Below, in pieces: positions 11,436 through 21,474 of a stretch of 64,000 bases of DNA. The position numbers and the translations under genes were made by a program. The notes beneath the pieces are model-generated. The model worked only from the letters and a program-made list of their open reading frames with translations. It was not told where the DNA came from and made no database searches. Every line of letters starts with the position of its first letter. Position 1 is the stretch's first letter. The DNA is from Tigriopus japonicus (lineage: Eukaryota > Arthropoda > Copepoda > Harpacticoida > Harpacticidae): positions 7,826,270-7,890,269 of the forward strand of contig CM021320.1 in the NCBI GenBank assembly GCA_010645155.1. The letters run 5' to 3'.

Positions 11436-12205
11436 CTCACAACATGATTTAGGACCAATGTCCTTTGACTGACAAAAGGACACATTGGCCTGACATTGTT
11501 CCTAAAACAGGACAAAGGAGTTGGTGGACCTTAACCAAAAAGTGTTTACCGACCCCTGAACTGAACAAAAGGTAACCAAGTTCGACTCGAATCATTTGGA
11601 CTCGAAAACGGAATTTTTCGCCCAGCACTATTGTTCGATTTGAGATAAATGCCAGCGTGACTAACTGACGGACGGACTGGTCCACAGTGAGTCTGTCTGT
11701 CTGTCTGTCTGTCGTTTGTTTGTCTGTCAAAAAGTTTTTGTGACATTCGGAGCGATTTGCGAAGGTGGTTAATGTTTGTGTGTGTGTGAAGCGACCCAAC
11801 AATAAGGCCAGACACACCCCAACGCACGGCACCGAAGGAAGGAAGGAAGGCAGGCCCATTATCCCCTCCCCACAAGAGCGTTGGTTGATCGATCGTCCAG
11901 GGATTACCACTGCCCGTACCAACTCGGAGACTACTTCTTGCTCGCTCGCCCGCTCAATCACACTCCGATTGGCGTTTCAATAGCCGGCCGAGATTTTTTG
12001 ACCGTGCCCGCCCGCCCGCCCACCCAACCTTTCGCTGCCTTGCTCAAAGACCAGTCGTCCGTCCCTCGGAGAGGATGATACCTTGCTAGATCGAACCTCA
12101 GACTAATCCATGGGTAAATCGCGCGCCAGTTGGTTGTTGTCGTCTTCGTCGTCGTCGACTTCGTCCTAGTAGCGGGAGTTGCGAGTCAGTGGGCGTGCCC
12201 GTGCC
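11436..12205. other. Region upstream of BLCAP with simple repeats
   Basis: It contains a (GTCT)n tract near 11693-11727, a GAAGG-type tract near 11836, and a cytosine-rich CCCGCC run near 12007. The base composition shifts from AT-rich to GC-rich towards 12206, consistent with the promoter and 5' UTR of the BLCAP gene. Long open frames here on both strands are low-complexity artefacts. Confidence 0.5.
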
Positions 12206-12562
12206 ATGTACTGCCTACAATGGCTCATTCCGGTGCTGCTGATTCCCAAGCCCGTGAATTTGGCCTTTCTCTCGAATCACGTGGTGGTCATGGTGCTCTA
12301 CTTGGTCGGGTTCTTTCTCGAGCGCAAGCCCTGCACCATGTGTAGCCTAGTCTTTCTCACCATCCTGATTCTTATCTCCAATTCCGGCGACGACTCCGAC
12401 CCCGAATCATCCGCCCTTCTAGACGAAAACCTCTCCCACCGGTCAGAAACGGGCGGACCAGCCGCTAACTATCACGGAGCAGCCCGAGAAAAGTTCTTTT
12501 GGTATGATGCGGCCGTCCAAGCGCTTTCCGGTTCACACGTGACGCTCGATGAGCGATACTAA
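12206..12562 (+). CDS. BLCAP: Bladder cancer-associated protein homologue (BLCAP)
   Basis: A 118-residue protein begins [16 protein letters not shown], the highly conserved BLCAP N-terminus, and continues with the LERKPCTMC block between two hydrophobic segments (about residues 8-42 and 46-58). Vertebrate BLCAP is a small (87 aa) membrane protein linked to growth control and apoptosis; its mechanism is poorly known. The start at 12206 is preferred over an in-frame GTG/ATG further upstream because it restores the family N-terminus. The coding region is intronless, as in vertebrates. The tail after about residue 60 is longer and more hydrophilic than in vertebrates ([14 protein letters not shown] onward) and does not resemble the vertebrate tail. 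The stop lies 107 bases before the next start, with no AATAAA between. Confidence 0.88.
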   Translation: MYCLQWLIPVLLIPKPVNLAFLSNHVVVMVLYLVGFFLERKPCTMCSLVFLTILILISNSGDDSDPESSALLDENLSHRSETGGPAANYHGAAREKFFWYDAAVQALSGSHVTLDERY

Positions 12563-12669
12563 GCCGGATCAACCCATATAAACCCGCTTCGCTCCTTCAT
12601 TCTGGAGATCCATAGATCACGGGCGTTGATTTAAGATTACGAGACTGTCCTTTGTTTCCGCTCACCAAT

Positions 12670-13418
12670 ATGAAGATTAACGAGCGGACCCTCATTAGTT
12701 ACGCAGTTTCGGCCGAAACGCCTACGGATAAATCCGGGTGGTTGTGGAAACGTGGTGAAGTGAACAAGAACTTTCAGAAGCGCTTTTTCGTGCTCAAAGG
12801 CAATTTGCTATTTTATTTTGAAAAAAATACGGACAAGGAGCCGGTCGGCGTGATTATTCTCGAGGGATGTACCATCGAATTGGCCGAGGAGGAAGCTGAA
12901 AAGTTCTCCTTCAAAATTGTGTTTCACGGTGAAGGGAAACGTACCTTCATCCTGGGCACCGATACCCCGGTAAGTATCACCAACGCGAAGGCTGGTTCTC
13001 CGGTCGCTGAAGTTGTTTTTTGTACTTTTCTTTGACTGACTATTCCCCACGGTTGTTCTTTCTCTAGGAAGTGATGGAGGAGTGGATGAAAATATTAGCC
13101 TGTTCCTCGTACGATTACATGAAATTGATGGTGCTCGAACTGGAACAGCAACTCGCCGAGTTGGACGAGGCTGAACGCCGAGGCGGAAGCCTTCTAGTCA
13201 CGCGGGATGGTGTGCCTCCCATGAACGGTCATGAACCCAAAGCCCCACCCCGACATCATCGGAACAATCCGTTTAATGCCCGAGACGCTGGCGTCAAATC
13301 ATCCCAAAAAACGTGGCCGATAATTCATAAAGAATTCGGAATCAAAATAGTTGACGATCGATCAGCCTGGTGTTCAAAGGTTGAATCCGAGAGAAAAGAC
13401 AAAGTTCTCTTGAACTAG
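12670..13418 (+). CDS. PHETA1: Sesquipedalian-type PH-domain endosomal adaptor
   Basis: Two exons, 12670-12969 and 13068-13418 (intron 12970-13067, GTAAGT...CTCTAG, phase 0), encode 216 aa. The N-terminus MKINERTLISYA, then SGWLWKRGEVNKNFQKRFF and GVIILEGCTIEL (PH domain about residues 20-115), followed by a short coiled coil (LELEQQLAELDEAE), are diagnostic of PHETA1/2 (sesquipedalian, FAM109). Family members bind OCRL/INPP5B and act in endosome-to-Golgi recycling. A C-terminal WPIIHKEFGI (Trp183, His187) matches the spacing of the family's F-and-H OCRL-binding motif, with Trp in place of Phe. I chose the ATG at 12670 because it gives the family start; an in-frame ATG at 12652 would add six residues. 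Which vertebrate paralogue it corresponds to is undecidable here. Confidence 0.9.
12970..13067 (+). other. Intron of the PHETA-like gene
   Basis: A 98-base intron with donor GTAAGTATC and acceptor TTTCTCTAG. Removing it joins ...GTDTP to EVMEEW and restores the last strand and C-terminal helix of the PH domain. Confidence 0.9.
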
Positions 13419-13860
13419 GTGAAAGACCTATCCCTCGGTTTTTTTTCAAATCATATTGAACGAGGTAAAGGCTGCCATGGTACATGTCTGCCTATGCTCT
13501 TGAAGGGAAATTCATGAAAATCCTTGATCAGGTTCGTGTTGAGTCTGATGTTGGTATCAGCATTCCTTATTTCTGCAGAATGGGCCCCTAGACACGTAGA
13601 GGAATATCAAAAAGTAAAAACAACAAGACAACGAATGATGTGGCAATCCAATTCAAAGTTTGGAACAGAAAAAGTCAAAATACAAGTGAATGGAATTCGA
13701 AATACATTTCGCCTTCAATAGTCTAAAATTATCAAAGGTACAGTTAAAAACAATCTAAACAAATGTTTAATACTGATGACACATTCAATAGAATGTACGC
13801 GTTTCAGCCTCCTAGTTAGAGCTTAAAGCATCACAAACGTGTGCTGTCGGCAAGGGGGAC

Positions 13861-15638
13861 TTAGTAATACTGTTCCCGATAAATATCGCCCTTGATGTCG
13901 GCGAAATCACGAAAGTTCTCCAAGAAATTGCCGTTTTGGCTGGGCTGAGGCCGTCGATTGTATGAAGATTGATGATAGGTGTCCTCGTCAAAGAAGGTGC
14001 CGCCTTTGATGACTTCAAAATTACCCGACCCCAAGATCTCATTGTCTTTCTCATCTTGCACGTAATAGGAATTTCGATCGTACCCCGTGTTCTTGGGGAA
14101 CGACTGAATGGAGCTTAGTGGGTATGGCTCTCGGTGACGGGAAGGATAAGATGAGTAGCCGTGCGCAGATTGGTAGCTGTAATTAGGCGCCCTCTTGTGC
14201 GACGGTGAATCGTATTGATTCCGATTGTTTCGACGGTTGTTCTCAAACGATTGTTGACGTTGACTAAAGCTGTTTCTGCTAGTGTGGTGTGGGTAAAACT
14301 CGGTATCCACATCCTCCCAGAAACCTCGGCTCAAACCGAACTCGTCATCCCGTCTTGCTTGAGCTCCATACGAGACTCCGGGCTCTTGGCGCAAGTTTCT
14401 ATGCCTGCGCAATTTGGGCAAGAATCGACGCTCTTGAGCCAACATCTCATCCGGGTCCGCGCTACGCTTATTTCGAATCTTCATACTCTCAAACCCTGAA
14501 CCTAAGGCCTCCAAATTGGGAAAGTTTTCGGGCATGGTGAAAAAGCCGTCACTTTCCTCATTCGCAAGGTCTTGTTCGTCATTGGAAAAGTGATCATTTC
14601 GGTCCGTTTTGAAGGCGCTGGAGGGCGATAATGGTCGAGGTGCATTAAACTTGGGAACAGAATATGAGGGAATCTCTGGCCGCTTAAATGCCGTTTCGTA
14701 AGAAGATGACGGTTGGTCACGATCGTTCTGGCTACTGAAGGGTGAACTACCACGGTACCGATCCTCTCGATCATAAGTATGGTCACGGAGACGATGATTC
14801 TTGGTCCGGTCTTCAGACGATTGGGATAAGGTCTTGAAATTTCCCCGAGGAATCGAAACTGGGCCCTCATCTTCTTCGAACTCGTCATAAGGAGATCCTT
14901 CGTCAAAAGAACTTGATCCAAAGCTTGGATACGACGACCCCGAGTCGGATGATGACTCGTACCTACTTCCATCGTGGTCCTTGGGTGCATCATAAGTAGA
15001 TTCAATGCCATCTTGGTAAGGTGGTCCGGGTTGAATAGATTCGCTGTCCAAGAAAACCGGTTTTCCTGAGCCTCCATTTTCGGTCAGAGGAATTTCTCCT
15101 GCAAAATATTCGGGGCCGAAATCAAATGGTGTCTGGTAATGCGATGGGGGGTGAGTGATCGCTGGAGGATGAGTCGGGTGTGTTGGGTGTGTTGGAGCAG
15201 GAGTGGACTGAGTGGGGGGAGCGGTGGGGAAATCTTCGGGTCCTGGAGTGGGAATTGGTCGGGGTGTGGTGGGAAATGGCCGATTGTAATTAGGCGATTG
15301 TGGTTGTACGGGCCGCGTATCGAACTCGACAGAGGGACCACCATTCATAAAATTCTCGTCATCATCATCAACAAATAGTTTGAACTTGGCTACATTGTCA
15401 CTGTTAGGGTCATAGTCAAGACCATCTGCTCCAAAGTCGTCCGAGAAAGTGTTGAAACCACGCTCGATCTCTTCGTCATTTGGATAGTCCGACTTGTCAA
15501 AAGGACGTCTGTGGTCTCTGTTTGGCGACTCAGGAGCGAAATCGTGCGGCGAATCATAGCCAAGTGGAGGTCCAGGATGTTTGCGATCAATGCGTGATAG
15601 ATCCGAAGATTGAGGAGGAGGAGGAGAAGGAGAAGAAG

Positions 15639-15669
<31 letters not shown>

Positions 15670-16409
15670 CTCTCTAGACTTCTCAGGCTGATCCTTCTTA
15701 ATCACGGGAGCTTGCTCGAAAAATTGTCTAGGGAAATCGTCGTGCTCCTCATTGATAAAGGGATTGGCTCCGAATCCTTTAAATGCCAAATCAGAGCTGG
15801 GTACGCTCAAAGCTGGTCGGGTGGAAATGCGATCAGTATTGACCTGGGGCCGGTTCATCGTGGATTGGTGTTGTTCCTTTTGATGTATGGGGCCTCCAGG
15901 GAATTGACTTGGCAAACCGAGTTCAAAATCATATTCATGGGCATCTGCATTCTCCCGTTCGGGTGCGCTATTATCCTCAATCCCCTCTTGAAACTGGGGC
16001 TGCTCGTCATCAAGCTCATCTCGGAAAAAATTGTGTGATGCAGGTCGTTTTCTGAGCACCTTCGAGACTTCAACGCCGGGTGCGCCTCCTTGTTCGTGTC
16101 GTCTTGAGAAATCCTCGCCAAACTCTGGTCGTCGGTGGCCTCCTGATTGTTTTCGATTATTGGCTACTTGTGGCTCGAATTGCGGTCTTCTGGGTTGCTT
16201 CTCAACGTTGCCATGGGCTCGACGTCCTAGAACGCCAGAAGGTCTGCGAAATGAGCCATGCTTCTTGTTTCCTGGAGGACTATTTCGATTTCGCAAGTTC
16301 GACCCAAGTTTCCAGTGAGGGCGACCATTGCTTTTGTGTCTATTGCCCTGATAATGATTATTATTATTGTTGTTGTTATTATTATTGTTAAATTGACCTC
16401 CATGAGCCC
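13861..16409 (-). CDS. Long disordered, probably secreted protein, 5' end in gap
   Basis: An open frame of about 850 codons ends at 13861 and stays open into the assembly gap at 16410, so the start is not in the readable sequence. The product is rich in Asp, Ser, Pro, Asn, Arg and Gln: poly-Asn of eleven residues beside the gap, poly-Ser encoded by the AGA tract at 15622-15668, and a Pro-Thr-His stretch (about 15140-15260). A dibasic site IRNKRSADP (14445-14484) fits the furin consensus RXKR, suggesting a processed extracellular protein, but the signal peptide would lie in the gap. No known domain was recognised. High-composition bias over 2.5 kb without stops argues for a real gene. On the minus strand a variant poly(A) signal ATTAAA lies near 13766. 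Function unknown. Confidence 0.75.
15622..15668. repeat. AGA/AAG trinucleotide tract within coding sequence
   Basis: Perfect AGA repeats encode a poly-Ser run in the minus-strand protein. The tract is likely length-polymorphic. Confidence 0.9.
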
Positions 16410-16954
16410 NNNNNNNNNNNNNNNNNNNNNNNNNNNNNNNNNNNNNNNNNNNNNNNNNNNNNNNNNNNNNNNNNNNNNNNNNNNNNNNNNNNNNNNNNNN
16501 NNNNNNNNNNNNNNNNNNNNNNNNNNNNNNNNNNNNNNNNNNNNNNNNNNNNNNNNNNNNNNNNNNNNNNNNNNNNNNNNNNNNNNNNNNNNNNNNNNNN
16601 NNNNNNNNNNNNNNNNNNNNNNNNNNNNNNNNNNNNNNNNNNNNNNNNNNNNNNNNNNNNNNNNNNNNNNNNNNNNNNNNNNNNNNNNNNNNNNNNNNNN
16701 NNNNNNNNNNNNNNNNNNNNNNNNNNNNNNNNNNNNNNNNNNNNNNNNNNNNNNNNNNNNNNNNNNNNNNNNNNNNNNNNNNNNNNNNNNNNNNNNNNNN
16801 NNNNNNNNNNNNNNNNNNNNNNNNNNNNNNNNNNNNNNNNNNNNNNNNNNNNNNNNNNNNNNNNNNNNNNNNNNNNNNNNNNNNNNNNNNNNNNNNNNNN
16901 NNNNNNNNNNNNNNNNNNNNNNNNNNNNNNNNNNNNNNNNNNNNNNNNNNNNNN
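16410..16954. other. Assembly gap (545 Ns)
   Basis: A run of undetermined bases. Open frames reported across it are meaningless. It probably hides the 5' exon or exons of the gene ending at 13861. Confidence 1.
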
Positions 16955-19419
16955 CACTATCACTAACTTGGATATCCTATACTCGTGCCCCCAAACACTG
17001 TCTCTGGTGGATAGATAATGCGCGTCCCTGAATGGTAGTGTACCGCCGTCCTTCCTAGCTACTTGGACTGTATGTGAGCATGTGTGCACTTCGTCATGCG
17101 GTTGGTGAGTCCTCGAGTCCTCCAAACGGAATTCAGGCCAACGGCTGCTTGCTTTGCTCAACGGTGCATGCCACTCGATTCGACTCCCATCTCCCTCCCG
17201 ATGGTTTCCAATGTTTACAGGACTCCCATAGCCGTCGCCCGCTAACTTGATCCTGAGTTCGGCTTGTAACATCCTCCAGTACGTGACTGATATTCAAACC
17301 CTATTTTCCCCAGCGCACGTCATCTGTGTCTATCTCAAGCTAGGATCACTCTGACGGACCTAATATCTACCTCTTGTGCGAGTACCAACGTACCAACCGA
17401 TGGCGACCACTACCGTATGTATTACTACGTTGAAGTCGTCACCTTCAATTTTCCCCCTGGTTCTGGCACCGAGTGGGCCTAATAGATTTCATCGCTTGAC
17501 GTTTTGTCGATCTCGTGTATCATGGATGGACTTAATGTGAGTGGTTGAACACAAGAAATGCGATCAGGGCAAAAAGTTTCAGTGGTTTGTACATCTCTAA
17601 AAGCAAAGCAGCCAACACGTGAAGATAGCAATGACAGAAATGAATCAGCTGCGGCTAATGCAACGGATGGGCCGAGAAAAAATAAGACTATTGGCAAGGG
17701 TCCGAGATACGACATTTGTCGACCTCCATGTACGTGCACTATACATATGTCCACAAAGAAGCGTTCATGTGTAGTTGGTTGGTTACGTAGTTTGTGCCTA
17801 TTGTCCAATTGCGTTGTACTGTACTTGTGGTCGATGGAAACTCTGCTATTTCTGGACGAGCAACAACCTAAGTTGTTAATTTTGGCCTGAAAAAGGATCG
17901 GGTAGTATAAACGAGGCTTGACAATTCTCGTGAATAGTCGACAAGTTTCTAACCAATCATTTTGGAATGGAGGGAAGTCAGATTGCATTTCAAAGTCGGA
18001 TGGAGCCATAACTCGGGATTATCATATAGGATAAGCATCAAATTTGTTATAGAAGTTCACTTTGCATGCTTAACATGTAGGAACTCGCAACGTCAAAACA
18101 CTGATCCCATCCTCTCGTCTTGTAAGGATCTTGTGAAGTCATTCCTCTCATTGGTTTTGTTTGCCCTGTTTTGGCTGGTTTCCCAACAAATATCGTCTCT
18201 GATTTTCTGGATGACAAGGCTGAGAAGGTAAGTGAGACTGTGTGTCCTGTGTACTTAGTTAAAATGAGTGTAATCGTTCGTGTTTCTTGGACTGACGCTC
18301 GATCTTGCTCTCTTCTGACAGAGACTGATTCCACAAGGTTCTTCCCTATGTACGAACACATACACAATTGCACAGACGCAGACAAGGTTTGGACGGAATG
18401 CCACCATCGTGAGGATATCAGAGTCTTTGTCGGAAATTGATCATGACTGATGGCGTCATTGCTTGATCCGGACTTAATTTAAGCAATGACCCACCCAGTT
18501 TTGAATTAACTAGGATGACAGGGTCTCCACTTTGCACTGTGACCTTTTAGGGTGGAAATCGACCGTGGAATGTAAAAAGAGCACTCGTCGACTGTTCAAG
18601 ACACAAAGATTCTTACTAGATGGACGATCTGAAACTCGTTCACGTTTTCACCTCTCAATTTTGTGAAAGTTTTATTGAACCCATTAAGGAATGGGGCAAT
18701 TCTCAGCCGATAGAGTAACAGAAGTGCTTGAGGGGCCTGCCAAGATAGAATCTTCCATAATTACTCTTGTTTTCAAAATAATTTAACAACGCCTTGTGTC
18801 TTTAGTGGTGCCTAAGATTCGAAGAGAAACTCGTCCAAATTAATGACTGAGCCCTCTCCGCCTCAGTGGGCCAAATACGTTTCTTTGTCTCAAAGTTCTG
18901 CTTGTTTTCTAATGCATATAATTGAAACCGTGAACGAAATTTCTCCAAATAGAACGTCGTCACAACATTAACAAATACAGCTAAGCCCGAGCTTCAATCC
19001 GCCGATGTATGATGTATTGGCATATAGAAATCAAAGAGCAACATTCATTTTTAAATATGGATGTCGCTGAGCGTTATTACTTCCCTAGCCAAAAAAAAGC
19101 TTCCCCTTTTTTCTTCTCCGGGAAATCAGGCACAAATCTTAGCCAGAAGTATCCAAGGTACCAATCAACCATCCCAACACCTATACTTAAAGTGTACTTA
19201 AAGTATACTAAAAAGTAAGAGTATGGCCTATTTGAAGGTGAGTTGTTAAGGTCATCTGGAAGTATGGCGAAGTATTCCGTTCTTAAATCTAGTCATGGTA
19301 CATCCGGTAAGCTGGTTTGGGTTTCCAGAATTCTTGAAACCTAGTTGATGTGCCAAAACTTAATACGAAAATTATCTACTTCAATACAATCCAGTATATT
19401 CCTTAGTACCCTCAGCCAA
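16955..19419. other. Gene-poor interval after the gap
   Basis: Several open frames of 70-176 codons overlap on both strands (longest 17479-18009 minus). None shows a domain, coding-like bias or splice structure that I can support. The part next to the gap (16955-17300) may include upstream exons or promoter of the gene at 13861-16409, but nothing identifies them. Confidence 0.35.
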
Positions 19420-19865
19420 AAAGCACTGGAATCATGGAGTGGGAGGCGGCTGGCAATGAGAAAAATGATATCCAGTAAGAACAATTCTGCTGCAAATGAG
19501 ACCTTGCATATGTTGACAAGAATACGTATTTCCATTTTCAGCTCAATCGAACGTCGGAGACAAAAGTTATGCTCACTCAAAGTTCAATGCAAATCCCACC
19601 TAGAATGAATGAACTAGCCCTTTTGTAGTAATCGTTTTACCACAAAAGGGCGCGTTCATTCAATCTATGCTCTCTTCAGTGCATAAGTTTGAGAAGGCAT
19701 AACTTTTCACTCCGGCATTCGATTGGGCTGAAATTTGAAATACGTTTTCTTCTCAATGCAAGCCAGGTCTCATTTGTAGAAGAACGCAAATGGTTCGTTT
19801 CTGCTGGAAATCATAATTCTCATTGATAGCCTCCCACTCCATGATTTCCGTGCTTCTTGCCTCAG
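19420..19865. repeat. Imperfect inverted duplication (foldback)
   Basis: The arm at 19424-19630 (containing GAATCATGGAGTGGGAGGC and CAAATGAGACCT) is repeated in inverse orientation at 19642-19862. The centre is near 19620-19660, where CCCTTTTGT and ACAAAAGGG face each other. Arms of about 205 bases carry scattered substitutions and small indels, so it is an old palindrome. No TSD was identified. Confidence 0.7.
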
Positions 19866-21474
19866 CTAAGACTTGAGACGTTGCAGGTACCATGAAAAAG
19901 GGGAAATACTCGTATAAAAAGACTACGTTACAAATAACCATTCCAGAATTTTGTCTCAGAAAATAATTTGTTTTTATATAAAGAAAGGCTGCTTATGTTT
20001 TGTACTATACAGACCATGCTCGAGAAAGGTTTTACACAGAACGATCCCGCATTTTTTAAGCTATTAAATTCTTCTGAGTGCCCTCAAGGTATTTGAAATT
20101 ACATTCGAAAGATGAAAAATACATTCAAAATAACCAATGTCGTATATATGTTTAACTTTACGCGAATTGTTCAATCAAAAGCCCTCAACAACTAACATCT
20201 ATTCATATTTATGACACTAAACTCTTGAAAATGGAACAAATAATTTTTAGCCGTTTTGAACTTGCACATCACATACACATCTAATACCCAGGGAACGTAA
20301 AACTAAATCTTAACTAAAATTTGAATCTCCCAACTATTTTTCCACTTTTGAGCATTTTTACGTACTGTATTTTGTGCTTTCGAGCAATTTTCCAACCTTA
20401 TTTGACATTTCTCAAAAATACACATTTTTCAATTGTCTGCGGAAAGAGACTGTATTAAATTTCCTTGTGTATTTTCTTCACAAAAAATACTTTAAAAATG
20501 GGCCCCAGATGTTCAAAATACATCGCCTAATCGGGATTTTTCACCTATTCCACCATCTTGTTTGACTATTGTCAAGACTATTACGTCATTTTGAACTATT
20601 CTACGAACCAGCTTTGCCTCATAAAAAGTGTCTTTTGGGCTTTCAAAAAACATAGTTTCCCACCCTTTATTTATAACACAGACTCAAGCTTACGTAAAAA
20701 AAACCTTCTTTGAATGACAAGGAAAGCAAGAGATCAGCCTTAAGATCTTCCACCTTCCATGAACCATAGACTTTGCATGACCTAACCAATGAAATCGAGA
20801 ACTTTCTTCCAAGGCACAATTGAATTCAAAACAAAGCACCATTAAGTAAAGAAAAAACTTGAAGAACATAAATTTTGCTTCTATCGTCAAAAAATAATTG
20901 TTTTAGTTGAATTGGTAGGTACTAGTTGAGTCATTGTAGTGTAAGCTGTTGATTAGCTGGAAATTAAGTACTGTGAATTTCAGGGTTTTGTATTTCCATC
21001 GTCTTTATGGGTGAGATTGATTTGCTTCTGAACTGAGGCAAAAAGAAAACGAGTGTCGAGTTTCGTTAAAGTTGAAGATTTCATTTTAGTCAACGATCAA
21101 GCCATGGAGTTTGAATCTACCCCCTTGCGCTCAGGAACAGAGAGATCAATGGCCGAGTCTTTGATTGCATCTTCAAGAAACGAGGGTGCATGCAAGAAGA
21201 TGAGATGGGGTGGGTGGAGTGTTTTCCATGCACCTACTACTCATTCTGTCGATTCTTTCAACAGTGGCTGATTATTGGCTCCAACCACCAACCAAGCCAT
21301 CACATCAAATTGAGAGGCAACAATTACCTGAGATCCAAGAAGAAGAGGAAGAGTTGCCAATGGCTTCGGGTTGTTGCACTCTGAGATGTTTTCGTACCTG
21401 CCCCTCAACATTGTTGTTTCGTTCGATCTGGAATGGATCAGTTCGTCGACCCTTGTCAAGGCATCGACATCACC
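19866..21474. other. Intergenic, upstream of the cuticle protein gene
   Basis: AT-rich DNA to about 21000, then more balanced composition towards the cuticle gene. Small open frames only. The last few hundred bases probably contain the promoter and 5' UTR of the downstream gene, but I see no distinct TATA or initiator that I would defend. Confidence 0.4.

Noticed and set aside
13524..13721. Small frame with an apparently hydrophobic N-terminus downstream of the PHETA-like gene
   Set aside because: No ATG start in frame at the hydrophobic part, and no family resemblance; more likely 3' UTR.
16258..17272. Long open frames across the assembly gap on both strands
   Set aside because: They consist mostly of undetermined bases; the real minus-strand frame enters the gap in a different phase.
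17479..18009. 176-codon minus-strand frame
   Set aside because: No recognisable domain, start context or neighbouring exon; an opposing frame of 110 codons overlaps it. Probably chance.
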